64,000 bases of DNA, taken from Ampelocalamus luodianensis. Taxonomy: Eukaryota; Streptophyta; Magnoliopsida; Poales; Poaceae. The notes beneath the pieces are model-generated. The model saw only the letters and a program-made list of their open reading frames with translations. It made no database searches and was not told the origin of the DNA. Shown piece after piece: positions 1 to 12,228 of this stretch. The stretch is taken from positions 35,494,192 through 35,558,191 of the forward strand of contig CM070633.1 of the NCBI GenBank assembly GCA_036346255.1, written 5' to 3'. Numbering within the stretch: the stretch's first letter is position 1; each line of letters begins with the position of its first letter. A program made the position numbers and the translations under genes.

Positions 1-2149
1 TGATAATTAGTATATTAAAAATGAAAATTTACAAAATTGGTTTCACTGGATTTGGACAATTATTGAAAGAGATATGAATTTTCTAATTTTGAAAATACAA
101 TATACACCATTTAATCCAAACCAGATTTTTGCTAAAAGAGACATGGTTGAAACTAATTTTAGTAAATAGTACATTTAAAATGAAAATTATCAGCACTGGT
201 TTCATGTGATTTGGAGATAAATTGAATTAGTTATGCATTTTCTAAGCTTAATTGAATTAACAGCACCACAGAAAAACCAATTCAAAAATTCTAAAGCGCT
301 AAATCTTTTTCACCGACGCAGCTAGCCACAACCATCGGCAGCTGGTCGCGCAAACGCCGACTGTGATAGCCACCGCATAAGGTGACGCGAAGGCGATTCA
401 AAGAATACGCCTTCGCTTGACTAAACGCAAACCTCAAACACATGCCCGTGAGAAAATACGCCCCCGACGAGAAAACGCAATAACGGAGTTTACACAATCC
501 ATAACAGATGCATGGGCCCACATGGCGTTGATGAACTTAAACATGGATTAGTGCTAATCGAAGGACACGGCTGCTCGCCGGCCAAGACGGGACGGCGGCG
601 GCGCAGCACAATGGGTCTCGCGAACTGGGTTTCAAAGTGAGCGAGTGATACCTTTGGTTCACAGAGACTTCGCGAACCCGATGCGCGGCGTGGCGACCAC
701 CGAGATGCCGCGATGAGTCGGGCGCGAACTGAGGCGAGAAGAAGGTGCGCTCGCGAGAGGGCGCCATGCACTTCCGTAAGAGTTCGGAAGGTGCGCTTAA
801 GTCGCTTTGATCTCAGAACGTGATGCCCAAGCTACGACGACGAGGAGAACGGAGGTGGCCGGAATTTAGCGCGCGCTCACCGAGCTTGAGAAGAACTGGT
901 CGACGCCTCCACGATGCACCAAAGACGACAACGAACCCATCATTAGACTTAGTGACGCAATGCGATCCTAAGGAACCAAACGCCAAACATGATACTCACT
1001 AGAACGCCAGAAGCTCGCGGACCGAGATCACCGGAGAGGAGACGACAAGACCACCGCGATTCACTAGACGCACAAGGACACGGCCGGGCAAAATGGAAGC
1101 GCGATTTAACGAGGATTACGGTGGTGCGTGGCTGGTTGGCGGGCGGCACTAATCACGGCGACGTTGTTCTCGCTTTTCTCCCGCCAAACCAAGAACCGGC
1201 CTGAGAGGGTGATAGAGTGAAGGAAACGAGGAATGGGTGGGTGCGGTGAGATGATGAATACCGCGACACGCCACGCATCGGACACGCGCCCACGAGGTGG
1301 CGCTGACGAGCTACGTGGCACGCATGCGACAGCGCCGAGATTCGGTGAGACGCGAGAAGACGAGGACGAACCCGGTGGGGCCCGCCGCCGCCGCAAAGCA
1401 AAGTGGCGCGAGCCGAGACAGTGCGCACAACGAGTTGGTCCGCTTGATCAAGAAGATGTTGAACGATCGATCCGTAATGGACGGTTGAGATGAAAGGATG
1501 CAATAGGACTGGTCGATTGCCGCGACGCCGACCGCACGACGATGCAGACGGCTCGGCCGACAACCGCCGAGCTCACGCGTGCAGCAGGCGGGCGCACCGA
1601 GTCCATTAGGTGCGGTCGAGTTGAGTCGGCCTGTTCGAGCCCGAGGAACAAGTGGTTCCAGCTTTGAATTAAAAAGACAGAGAAGGTTTGGGGAATTTTT
1701 AGAGGTAGCTCCCGAGCTCCAAAAATTCTAAAATTTTTATGGGAGCTTACTGGGATAGATGAAAACCTTGAGTAATTTTTCCAGGAATTTTCCTGCAATA
1801 GATTTCTCCCAAGAAAATTCACAAGCTGCTGTCCAGAGGTTTGACCAGATTTTGGATTAGTTTGACTTGCTCTTTTGAAAAAGCAAACAAAATCTAAAAA
1901 TGGTGAAATTTTTCAGGGAGGTAGATAGGATGATCAAGATGATAGGAAAAATATTCCTAGAGGATGATCACAAGTTTGAGGTTGATAATTTTGTTAACAA
2001 CAACAATCATCCACAAGAATTAAATCTAGAATTGAAAATGTTTAGGGAAAATTTGGAAAACTTCCAAATGACTTCATGGGATAACAAAAGTTTTTATTTC
2101 TCCTCATAATTTACATTTGAAACTCAAACCCTAACTTAGGGCTGTTACA
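1..2149 (-). repeat. Partial 3' LTR of reverse Tekay-like Gypsy element 1
   Basis: On the reverse strand an LTR begins at 2149 with TGTAACAGCCC, a typical start for grass Tekay/Del-type Gypsy LTRs, directly after a G-rich polypurine tract and the chromodomain end of a pol gene. It runs toward position 1 and is cut by the window edge, so its length and target duplication cannot be read. AT-rich ends (1-290, 1650-2140) flank a GC-rich middle (300-1620) full of accidental open frames with no recognisable domain. Two imperfect copies of an ~80-bp AT-rich motif lie in 1-290. I see no host gene here. Confidence 0.7.
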
Positions 2150-2166
2150 AATCTCCCCCCCCCCCT
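2150..2166 (-). other. Polypurine tract of Gypsy element 1
   Basis: A run of 12 or so C on the plus strand is a G-run on the reverse strand, immediately 5' of the LTR start at 2149. This is the expected place and composition for the plus-strand primer of an LTR retrotransposon. Confidence 0.7.
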
Positions 2167-2193
2167 TACAGGAATCTCGCCCCGAGATTCTGA

Positions 2194-3421
2194 TCACTGG
2201 GAAAAGAAGGACGGGTAGTCTGCACGGAGACGATCTTCCCGCTCCCAGGTTGCTTCATCCTCGGAGTGATTCGACCACTGAACCTTCAGGAACTTGATCG
2301 CACGGTTCCTTGTCCTGCGTTCAGCTTCTTCGAGGATACGAACGGGCGCCACGATAAGACGATCTTCCCGCACATCGATATTTTCCAATGGTGTTTCTCA
2401 ATCGAACACTGAGGCACTTCTTCAATTGCGATACATGGAAAACATCATGCACTCCTCGAGTGTAGCCGGCAATTTAGCTTGTATGCAACAGCCCCACTCT
2501 ATCGATGACGCAGTAGGGTCCGACATACCGAGGAGCCAATTTGCCCTTGACACCGAAACGCCGATGACCCTTCAAAGGTGAGACTTTGAGATACACAAAG
2601 TCATTGGGCTTGAAACTCAACTCACGGCGACGCCGGTCTGCATAGCTCTTCTCGCTCGACCGAGCACGCGCAAGTGCTCACGAATCAAATGCACTTGATT
2701 TTGGCCTCATTGATGGAATCGCCAAAGAACTGTCTCTCCCGCCTCTCGACCGGCTCAATGGGGTTCGTGACGCCTCCCATACAAAGCCTCAAATGGTGCC
2801 ATACCGAGACTAGCCTGGAAGCTGTTGTTGTAGGAGAACTCGGCAAGCGGTAGGCACTTCTCCCAATTCTTCCCATAGGAAAGAACACAAGCACGGAGCA
2901 TATCTTCTAGAACTTGGTTGACTCGCTCCGTCTGACCATCAGTCTGAGGATGATAGGCTGAGCTGAACGAAAGACGGGTCCCCATGGCCTCCTGCAGACT
3001 ATGCCAAAATCGAGAGGTGAACAGAGAACCACGATGTGACACAATTGTTCGTGGCACACCATGCAGACTCACAATGCGGATATGTAAAGATCCGCTAGTC
3101 GATTCACATCGATCTTCGATCGCGACCGAAGAAAATGGGCCACCTTCACAACCGATCAATGATAACCCATAAGGCATCCTTCCCCAAGAAGTACGGGCGG
3201 ACAGTGATAAAATCCATACCCACTAATCCCACTTCCACTCCGTATAGGTAAGGGTCAAGAAGACCACTGACATCGATGTTCGGCCTTGACACGACAACAT
3301 ACGCCGATCCGCAACGAACCCGCAATCTCGCGCTCATGCGAGTCCACCGCAATCTCCGACGCAGTCTTGGTACATCTTGGTAGCCCCGGATGGATGGACA
3401 AAGGCGAATCATGGGCCTCAT
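2194..3421 (-). pseudogene. Gypsy element 1: integrase and chromodomain remnant
   Basis: Reverse-strand remnant of a chromovirus integrase. 2194-2388 encodes a chromodomain-like tail (VAPVRILEEAERRTRNRAIK, then VQWSNHSEDEATWERE), which in Tekay-type elements tethers integrase to chromatin. 2400-2460 holds the decayed segment before it, where relatives read as an HDVFHVSQLKK-like motif. 2755-3177 gives the catalytic core (SSAYHPQTDGQTERVN, LPLAEFSYNNSF, MAPFEALYGRR). 3146-3421 gives the upstream core in another frame (DFITVRPYFLGKDALWVIID). Several frames are needed, so the gene is dead. Domain order on the reverse strand (integrase, chromodomain, polypurine tract, LTR) is canonical. Confidence 0.85.
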
Positions 3422-3490
3422 GGAGAATCAAATCCGCAACTCGGGACCTTTGGGACCACGAGACGCCGCCCAAACCATACAACACCGTGC

Positions 3491-4800
3491 TCATCTTCGG
3501 AAACACTTGGCTGATCCATTCTGATGTTCGCTGATTTTACCCACACCAACATCCGATTCTTTGTGGTCGACTTGATTTGATCCACCAAGGTTGGTTGTAC
3601 AACCAAGGCAGCCAGGAACCGTGCTCAACCAAACCCAAGTTGAGACGCTGAAATTTCGCAAGAAGTGCAGTTGTCGCTCTTGGACCATCAAAGTATTGCA
3701 AGATACCTTTCGGCTAAGTGCATCAAGAACCACATTAGCCTTGCGTGATGATACCGAATACCCATGTCATAATCTTTGATCAATTCCAACCATCTCTCCT
3801 GCTCGAGGTTCAGATCCACTGGTAAACAAGTATTTCAAGCTCTTGTGATCGAATACACCTCACGCCATTGTTACGATCGATAATGCCGCCAAATCTTGAG
3901 TGCATGAACCACAAAGAACAAGCTCTAAATCATGGGTGGGATAGTTGAGCTCATGAGGTCTCAATCGCTTAGATGCATAGGCAATCGCCTTGCCTTCTGC
4001 ATAAGAACACACCCGAGTCCTCGACGAGAGGCATCGCAATAGATATCAAGCTCTTGTGGACATCGGAAGAGTAAGAACTGAGCTAAAGTCAATCGCTGCT
4101 TGAGCTCCCGAAGCTCTCATCACAAGCAGAGGACCACACAAACTTCTTGTCCTTCTTGAGCAATTCGGTCATTGGCTTCGCGATCTTGGAGAAGTTCTCG
4201 ATAAAGCGGTAGTAGCCCGCTAAACCGAGAAAACTCCGCACATCGTTGATCGACGGCCGACCCCAAGATAGAACATCGACCTTTGGGATCCACACTACGC
4301 CCAAATTTTAAAGAACATGGCCCAAGAATGCCACTTCCTTCAACCGTAACTCGTGATTTGCCGAACTTCGATAAAGTTGGTGTTCTCGCAACTTGCCCAA
4401 AACAATCTTCGATGCTCAAGATGCTCTTCTTCGCCTTAGAATAGATAAGAATATCATCAATAAACACCACCACGAACTTATCCAAATATTCCATGAATAC
4501 CGAAGTTCATGAGGTTCATGAAATAAGCTCGGAGCATTGGTTAAGCTAAAAGACATGACTGTGATACTCAGAAAGACCATAACGAGTAGTGAAAGCCGCT
4601 TCGAATATCTTCACTCGATCCGACTTGATGATATCCCAATCTCAGTCAATCTTGAGAACACCGAGCTCCGCATAACTGGTCAAAAGATCATCAATGCGGG
4701 CGAGAGGATATTTGTTCTTCACCGTCACCTCATTGAGCTAGCGTAATCAACACACATGCACAAAGTCTTGTCCTTGTTCTTCACAAAGATCACCTGACAA
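3491..4800 (-). pseudogene. Gypsy element 1: reverse transcriptase and RNase H remnant
   Basis: Reverse-strand frames carry RT and RNase H motifs of a Ty3/Gypsy polyprotein. Near 4440-4470 the RT catalytic motif reads FVVVFIDDILIYSKAK (F-I-D-D instead of Y-x-D-D, usual for this group). 4089-4304 encodes the RT thumb (SFLGLAGYYRFIENFSKIAK, then MTELLKKDKKF). RNase H pieces such as YCDASRRGLG and KSLKYLFT lie in other frames at about 3730-4090, and the linker ADALSRK-like motif sits near 3720. Stops and frameshifts throughout make it non-functional. Part of the same element as the integrase downstream on this strand. Confidence 0.85.
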
Positions 4801-4999
4801 CCCCAAGGAGATGAATGGGACGGATGAAACCCTTTGCTTGGAGCTCACCAAGTCGCTTCTTCAATTCTTCTAGCTCATTGGGAGGCATCCGATACGGCGC
4901 TTCGAGATAGGGGCGGCACGGTAGCAACTCAATGACAAACTCCAGATCTCGAACCTAAGCATCCTGTAAATCATCAGAAAACATCTCAAAATCACAAAC

Positions 5000-5260
5000 G
5001 GTGGGAACCTCCCGAATCTTCAAAGTGGCTTTGCTACAAGTGCACAAAGGTGTGACCCTTGCACTGGTGGGGAAAAGCCAACCTGCTCACGGAAGGTTGG
5101 TGAGAAAACCATCTTCTTGGCACAATGATCTGTCCCAAGTGTTGGGACAACCAATCCATGCCAAGAATTACATCTAGGCTTGCCGAGTTGAGCAGATGAG
5201 ATTTGCCAAGAATCCCACTCCTTTGACTTCAATAGGAACATCCCAAGATTCTAAATCTCT
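5000..5260 (-). pseudogene. Gypsy element 1: retroviral-type aspartic protease remnant
   Basis: The reverse strand reads DVILGMDWLSQHLG at about 5130-5185, a diagnostic C-terminal motif of the RVP_2-type protease of plant Gypsy elements, followed by a decayed segment toward RT. The active-site D-S/T-G part lies upstream on the reverse strand (near 5250-5330) but is too damaged to assign. Order protease then RT fits the element. Confidence 0.7.
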
Positions 5261-5399
5261 CATTTTCACTCGCAGAGCGAATGAGCAAAGGAACTCCCAA
5301 AGGAACACAGTGAAGACCACAAGCAAAGAAGAAATGATCTCAAATAAAATAATGCGATGCTCCCAATCAAATAATACCGCAGCAGACGATAATTGACAA

Positions 5400-6430
5400 G
5401 AAGTGTACCCATCACGACATCCGCGCCCCGAGCCTCCTCACCGAAAGATGGTTGACTCGACCACGCCGCACTCGGTCTTCGATGATCTTCCGTCGTGGGT
5501 GACCACTCCGCCCGCGCTCCATTAGGATGGGGGGCCGCAACATTCTCGAGGGCAAGCGCTGGCGAGTGGCCCTTGTTGTGGCAATGAAACAAGTAACCTC
5601 GGCCGCCGGATTGCGAGGCCACCCGTTGCCGATCGCAGCGCACGTGGTTGAAACACGCTGCGCGTGGACGAGGAGCCGGTGTTGATGGCCTCGGTGCCGG
5701 TGGAGCAAAAGGACGGGCCTCGTGCCGCCCACCGAGGACGAGTGAGGTCGGGCCTGCATGCATCGATGGGCCTCCCATTTGCGCTATGGACTCACCAGCG
5801 CTTTGCCTTGTGCTCAAGAACAATGGCCTTATCCACCAAGGCCCGAAGTCGGGAAGTCCACACAGACACCTGTCTGCAGCTCCTCTGACAGCCATCCATA
5901 AACTTCTCCCGCTAGCCTCATCGAGGCCACCTCACCCGAGCATAACGAGCAGTGATTAAACTCGCATGTGCACTCCGTCACGATTTGCGCCTCTGCTTGA
6001 GCGCGAGGAATTCTTTCTTCTTCACTTCATCAAAGCATCGGGGATGTGGGCCCGACGAAAGCGCACTCGAACTCCTCCCACAAGACCACATGGCCCGCGG
6101 TCGCATGGCGAGGTAGTTCTCCCACCATGAGAGTGTTGCGCCTCTGCCGTGGGACGCGAAGAGTGCCTTCTCCGGGCTCGCATCGAGCTATGTTGAGCTT
6201 CCGCCAACCATGCGCAGCCAATCATCCGCATCGAGAGGGTCCTCGTGAGCAGAGAAGGTTGGCGGCCGCGCACGGAGGAACTATGCAAGTCCCCGCGAGT
6301 CGGATGCCCGCCACCTCCGCATCCGAGGCACCGGCAGGAGTGGAGGTATTCCAGCAATAACCTCCAAGATATGCGTCTAATCCATGCGTTTCGCCGACCG
6401 AGCGAGAACCTCACCATAGTCGGAGGAGGG
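5400..6430 (-). pseudogene. Gypsy element 1: gag remnant
   Basis: Reverse-strand gag. 6030-6221 and its neighbouring frame carry the capsid-like segment (a D-D-W-L-R-like stretch, then LNIARCEPGEGTLRVPR and GHVVLWEEFECAFVGPTSP), matching the Retrotrans_gag pattern of Tekay elements. Further on, near 5590, a CCHC-knuckle-like HCHNKGH segment remains with its cysteines partly lost. No leader or primer-binding site is seen above 6430; the sequence there changes to the GGTCCGACCG-type repeats of the next element, so the 5' end of this element was probably lost or interrupted at about 6.43 kb. Confidence 0.7.
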
Positions 6431-6899
6431 GGAAGCTCTCATCATGACCACCGGTACCGACCGCCACGCGTTCTCCCGCAGTTCGACTGTCAGTCTCAGC
6501 GGTCGACCGCCCCGTGGCGGCCGACCCCATGCCTCGTGTTTTGGTATCGCGGTCCGACCGCCAGTCGACGGTCCGATCGTTTAGTAGCGGTCCGACCGGC
6601 GTCGATGAATGGTCGGACCGGCAAGTTGAGTGGCATTGAGTTTGAGGTGGGCCAAAATAGAGGTGTAGGCAAGTGAGGAGATTCTCACGCACTTGGTCCC
6701 ATAATTTTTGGAGCCTCCAACAAAAGTTCTATTCGCTTTAAATTTCCAGAGAGGTTGCGGATTTCTGTTGAAATTTTGGCTAAGCCCTTTGGTGGCGGCC
6801 GATCGTTTTGGCTCGGGCCGGTCGCAGCGGGCGATGCGTCCGCCAAGGTCGGGCACCGACGGTTGCCACTTATGTCGCCACCGTGGCGCGATGGTTGCT
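6430..6899 (+). repeat. GGTCCGACCG-motif region before the Copia LTR
   Basis: Short inverted and direct copies of GGTCCGACCG-like words occur at 6470-6630 (for example near 6567, 6591 and 6610). The same kind of word recurs at 7985-8095 near the end of the Copia LTR, so this may be an older or rearranged piece of the same LTR family. No coding motif seen. Confidence 0.4.
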
Positions 6900-8273
6900 T
6901 GTTAGGTCAAGTTCATGGGTTTCATGTCATATGTGTTGCATGATGCATGTTTTGACTAACATGGGTCAAGTTGTGAAGAACTTGTTCCCGAATTCGATTT
7001 GCTTGTCTATTGTTGTGCAAGGTTGCTTGGTGGTCAACGACATCAACGTGAGGATGATCGGGACTAGGCTTGGAGAGCCGAGGTTCAAAACGATCGACGA
7101 TGCCGTGAAGTCATTGACCAAGCATGGTGCAAGATGGACAAAGGTGACCGAACCGCGGTTCGGCGCGATCGTTGAATCAAGCGCGCGGGTCTGCAAGTGC
7201 CATGGTGGTTTCGGTGGAGCGGACGGGAGAGACTTGCCGACATGATGAGAGCCGTTGATCAACCTACACATGGCGAGCGTTTAGTGCTTCGCACAATATG
7301 AACACGGCGCTTTAAAATGCGTGTGTGTGTGTCACCCGCTTGTTTTGGGCCTTAACGGAGCCCATTAGGAGACTCTTTTAGAAACCCTAGGCCTCCACTA
7401 TAAATAGAGGAGGAGGTGGCTGCACCTTCTCCCCGGCTTTTCGACCCTTTCATTGTTTAGAAACCCTAATTTGCATAGGAGAGGAGGAGGAGGTTAGGGT
7501 TCTAGAGAGTTGGATTTGATTTCGTGCTCATGTATTGAGTCTTTGTCATCCATTGATGGAGTGGCTGTGAACCAATATCATATCAAATCAATCCAAAGAA
7601 AGTTTCTTCAAGATGAGGTCAATTGTTTTCTTTCTCTCTTTTTGATGATTTGAGTTTTTCTTTGATCCACGAGTTTTTGCTTAGTTTCTGGACGTGATCT
7701 AGCTTGCTGTGACGTGTGGGAATACATCTAGGATCATCAAGATCATCAATCACCCACGAGCAAGTCTCAAGATCATATTTTTGTTTTGACTCGATTTTTG
7801 ACCTAACTTCGCTCAAACGGTAAAAGGTCAGAATCTTGGCAAGGATTATCTCGATCGTTGCTTGGAATAGGTTCCTGACATCCTTGGAAAGGTTTGTGTC
7901 AAGTTTCACGAAGTTTGGACGCACGAATCAAAAGTTTGATCAATTTGCGTTTCGGTTTGTCGGGCTGATTTCACTGCTCATCGAACGAGCGTCCGACTCT
8001 CCCGAGCGAGAGGTCCGACTGATTTCAAGAGCCGACATTTAGGCCAACCGGTCTCGACCGCTCGTGAGAGGTCGACCGCCCGAGTCTTCTGCTTTGGTTT
8101 TGTATTGATTTTACTGGGTTTTGAGTTGATTCAATACAAGTCTTCCACTGCATGATTGATTGATCTTCATAGCTTTCATAGCTATTGGAGTGAGATTCGT
8201 ATTGAATTCAATTTGGGAGAAAAAGAGATCGTGCTCCTATTCACCCCCTCTCTAGTCGCTTTTCGGTCCAACA
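6900..8273 (+). repeat. Copia (SIRE-like) 5' LTR, start tentative
   Basis: The right end is well supported: it finishes in GGTCCAACA at 8273, followed by a primer-binding site. A candidate left end is TGTTAGGTC at 6900, which roughly mirrors the right end and would give 1.37 kb, a normal SIRE LTR size. A TATA box (TATAAATA, 7399-7406) lies inside. No second LTR or target duplication is found, because the 3' part of the element is missing. Confidence 0.6.
7399..7406 (+). promoter_or_regulatory. TATA box of the Copia LTR
   Basis: TATAAATA preceded by GCCTCCAC and followed by a purine-rich GAGGAGGAGG leader. It sits in the middle of the LTR, the expected place for the U3 promoter. Confidence 0.6.
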
Positions 8274-8274
8274 G

Positions 8275-8286
8275 TGGTATCGAGCC
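8275..8286 (+). other. Primer-binding site of Copia SIRE-like element
   Basis: TGGTATCGAGCC follows the LTR end by one base. It is close to TGGTATCAGAGCC, the usual plant site complementary to the 3' end of initiator methionine tRNA. Confidence 0.75.
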
Positions 8287-8324
8287 CTTAGTTCAATCTT
8301 GATCTTAACCGGCCACCAACTGGC

Positions 8325-10310
8325 GATGGATAAATACTCTTCCAAACCGCATATCTTCGATGGGCACGACTATGCCTTTTGGAAGAACCGCATGCGTGTC
8401 TTTCTTGAGAGCGAACCACGAGGTATTTGGGAGGCCGCTCGAGGTCCGCTTATCTTGCTCGAGGTTGCTACGCCGGCTCAAGCCCTCTTGGCTAATGACC
8501 GTAAGGCAAAGAATTTTCAGATGGTGGGCTTGGTAGACAGAATATGACAGATTTGCAATCTCGAGATCGCACATGAGATTTGGAAGACCCTCTAAACCTA
8601 TCATGAGGGTTCTTCTCAAATCAAACAAGTGCCAACAGTCTATAAAAGAGAATATAACAAATTCGAGATGCGTCCGTGAGAGCATCGATGACATTTTCAC
8701 GCTTCAACACGTTGATAAATCGATGAAGTCTCATGGTATTGAATTTACACACCAAAATGCCATCCATCTCCGGCCGCAATCAACACCGTGGAGTGGGAGA
8801 TAAAGGCTACCGCTATTCAGAAAATGTCAACTTCTCTCGATCCGACTTTGAGCCGCTCTATAGCAAGCTCAAGACTCATGAGATCCGTAAAGTGACCATT
8901 CTAAGAAGGGTAACATGGCTTTGATAGCGCACCCGCCAAAAGAGCCTCGATGGGTCGCTTGAGTTCTCTTACGGTTTTTCACTTGCTTCTTTATCGCAAT
9001 CCAAGAAGAGGATCTTGAGAGTATTCCTGAGCCCGAGATGGTGCTTTTGATTAAGAAGTTCACACGGCCTACAACAATATGAGAAACAAAAAGAGAGGCG
9101 GCCCGTGACTCGCATGAGTGTGGAGAGCTTAATCACATCCGGCAAATTGCCCAAGCCGAAAGGTAAGAGCAACCACAAAGATGAAAAGCCAGCTTGAAGA
9201 AGTCTCAGGGGCGCAAGTCCAGTTTGATGATGCCAAGCTCGTGAAGGTCGCCACCGGTTCTTGCCGCTCTTGAGATCGATCCTGAGTGATGTGGACTCGG
9301 AGCGAGGAGGACAAGGAGGAGGAGCTCCTCAAGACAAGAAGGGAAGGCCAAGGACTTCAGGCATGTGCTTCATGGTCGACTGACGACATCGATGACAACA
9401 ATGAGGTATCTCCTTCTTATGATGTTCTCTTTGCTAGATGTGAAACTGTCTATGAGCAAATGATAGGTCAGATAAAGATTTAAAGTTCATCATGACCAAG
9501 AATGAGGAGTTAGAGTCACAAGTAAAGAAACTCACATTAGAACTTGTGAATGCTAAGAGTCTTGAATCGATGAATGTTAATCCTGCTATGCTTTACGCTC
9601 GAATTTGCTAAACCGCACCGCTCATGATATTGCTTTGCAACAACTTGAAAATGCTAGAACCGAGCTAATTGAAGTTAAATCTGCTCCTTGTGAAAAATGC
9701 TTAAAGTCTAGCAAGTTGGTTGTTTCGATGTGGTTGAATCTAGCTCTTGCTGCATGCGCTTAGAACGTGAACGTGAATTACATGATGTTGTAGAAGCAAT
9801 AGAGCTAAATATGCCAAGCTTAAGGACAAGATATTCTCGCTACTTGTGCTTCATGTGAAGCTCTTGCTTGAAGTTGCTCTTTATAAGAAGAGGTTTAATG
9901 CTAAAACTTGTGATTCATGTGTTAACCTTAGAAAAGAAATTGCTTACCTTAATGACACATTAGAAAGATTTTCTAAAGGTAAGAAACAGCTTAAACATGA
10001 TTCTTAACAAGTCAAAAACTCCTTATAAGAAGCAAGGGTTAGGATACAACTTTGCCTGTGATAAATCTAATGACATTCAAATTTTGAGAAATGGCTTAGT
10101 TGAATTTGATACCCAACCGCAAAGATCACTTTCAAATCTGCGAGTTTTGCCCAACCATCTGCTCACCAAAAGGTGCTTCTCCGGTGGTACCAAGTACCAT
10201 TGCACCTATTGCAAGAAGGATGGGCATTTGGTTGAGTTCTCACATGAGGTTGAAAATGCTAAGAAAAATCTTGCTAGAATGTCATCTAATCAACCTAGAG
10301 CTTTGTGAGA
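8325..10310 (+). pseudogene. Copia SIRE-like gag remnant
   Basis: Plus-strand gag. The start reads DKYSSKPHIFDGHDYAFWKN at 8326 and continues to a helical region (ESIDDIFT near 8680, IEFTHQN near 8740), as in the UBN2-type gag of SIRE/Maximus elements. A knuckle-like segment at about 10,195-10,240 reads CTYCKKDGH...FS, so the last cysteine of the CCHC motif appears replaced by serine. Stops occur at 8546 and many later points, and 9480-10,000 is coiled-coil-like in broken frames. Capsid function is lost. Confidence 0.75.
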
Positions 10311-10559
10311 CATGGTAATTTAGAAAGGAAGAAACCTGGTCTAGGATTTATTTCACATGCTAATCATGCTCATGCTCCTAGACAGATAACTCTCATGTTA
10401 GAGTAACCATTGCTCACAAAATTTCAAATAGAATCAAGGATAGCACTTCGCTTGCATACTACTCACGACGTGTGTCTCAAGATCGGGTTCCCAAGTCATG
10501 TTTAACTAACCCCAAGATTGAGACACTTCGCTCTTCTCGTGCCTTGATTTTCGTGGATC

Positions 10560-11645
10560 GCCGCGGAAGGAAGGACACGTGGTTCGCCGACTCGGTTGTT
10601 CACGCCACATGACCGAGACTCAAAATGGTTCACCTCCTTCACGCGGTCGATAGGTGATGTCCTCATCACCTTTGGAGACAATACTCAAGGGCGGATTGAA
10701 GGAACAGAACAATCGTGGTGAACGACAATTTCATCCTAAAGGACGCCGCCTTGTGGACAAGCCTAGGTTTAACTTACTCTCCTCTCCACACTTCTTGATG
10801 ATGGTTATGAGACTATATTTAAGAAAATGCTTGTCGGTGCTTGATTCTACGGGTGAGCTGTTTTGGGATTTATAGAGTTGCTAGGATCTTTGGAGCTGAT
10901 TTTTACGAATCTCTTGTTGGTTCTCTTAAATGTTTGTTTACTCCTTCTTCGAAGTTCGCTTTGGCACCGACGCTTGGGGCACATTGGTTTTGATCATCCG
11001 ACGCGAAAGTTAGCAACCTTGATCTCATGAGAGGTTTGCCCAAACTCAAAGCCGCAAGGATGCTTTGATGCGCTCAGTAGGCATGACAAGCAAGTTGCCG
11101 CCACACCCTTCGTGACTTTGTCATGACCGACTGACCGACGCTTGCTTCATATGGATACCGCTGGTCCCGCTAGGGTTCGGCCAATTGGTGGCAAGTGGTA
11201 CATTCTTGTCATAGTTGATGATTTTTCGAGATACACTTGGTGTTCTTTCTGCTTCAAGGATGAAGCTTTGGTCATTATCGTGATCTTGTTCTTCGCTTGG
11301 CTTCGAATTTTCTCGTGCCTTGAGAGCGATCCGCAGCGACAATGGCACGGAGTTCAAGAATGCCTCGCTTTGCCTCTTTTTGTGCCGAGCGCGATTGAGC
11401 ATCGCTTCTCTTCTCCACACGCCCCTCAACGTAATGGCGTTGTGGAAAGGAAGAACGTAACCTTAGTCGAGATGGCTAGGACAATGCTAGATGAGTATAG
11501 CATACCGAGAAGGTTTTGGGTCGGGCTATTTCTGACTTGCCATATTGCAAATCGTGTCTTCTTGAGACCGCTTTGGGCAAGACTTCATATGAGCTTCGTT
11601 TTGGTAGAAAACCCTCATTTCTCATTTTCGAGTTTTTGGAGCTAA
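10560..11645 (+). pseudogene. Copia SIRE-like protease and integrase remnant
   Basis: 10,570-10,620 gives the protease start (DTWFADS, then a frameshift where relatives have D-S-G). 10,730-10,870 gives FILKDAALVDKPRFNLLSSP-like sequence. GAG-pre-integrase pieces (LDLMRGLPKLKAARM) follow at about 11,010-11,070. 11,142-11,645 is the integrase core in one frame: DTAGPARVRPIGGKWYILVI, VDDFSRYTW, then SSPHAPQRNGVVERKN and MARTMLDEYSIPRRFW. Reverse transcriptase and RNase H are absent; the element is truncated at about 11.65-11.8 kb where a Gypsy fragment begins. Confidence 0.85.
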
Positions 11646-11832
11646 GTGTTTCATTCTCAAGACAGAAACCTAGATAAATTTGAATCAATGACTTTGATGG
11701 TTTATTTCGGGTTATCCCGCACATTCGAGGGTTTTCGGGTTTTAATGTTGAAACTAACATTGTCCAGAGACATGCAATGTCACTTTTGATGAGACTAGCC
11801 CCTGAGCTAGATCCGACGCTTTGTAATACACA

Positions 11833-12228
11833 GTGACAGAAAGCATTTTTGTGGAGGAAGATGATGACGAAGCTGATACTTGTCCTCCACCTGCTGCTGT
11901 TGAGGCTCCTGTCCAAGTTCCAGAACCTGCTACGATTGCTTCACCTCCAATTGAGGCTCCTGCTGCATCTTCTTCATCAGCGATCTACCAACAAACCATG
12001 TATCGGTACCACAGTCGTAAGGTGCAACCTCATAGCCTAGCTGTAGGTGATCTAGTTCTTAGAAAAATTCGGAACCAAACGGGTCGCAACAAACTTTCAC
12101 CTAAGTGGGAAGGTCCATACACTGTGGTCGAAGTCACCTGACCAGGTTCGATACGATTAGCTATGTCGGACGGGCAAATCTTGTCTGATTCTTGGAATAT
12201 TGATCAATTGCGTAAGTTCTTTGTATAA
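11833..12228 (+). pseudogene. Tat-like Gypsy integrase C-terminus
   Basis: Plus-strand end of a Tat-lineage (RIRE2/Grande-like) pol. An acidic, proline-rich leader is followed by the integrase tail RYHSRKVQPHSLAVGDLVLR, KIRNQTGRNKLSPKWEGPY, TVVEVT, one in-frame stop at 12,139, and then SDGQILSDSWNIDQLRKFFV ending at a stop near 12,227. This GPY/F-type module binds DNA and ends the polyprotein. Only this tail remains; its upstream part was replaced by the Copia remnant at about 11.7-11.8 kb. Confidence 0.8.
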
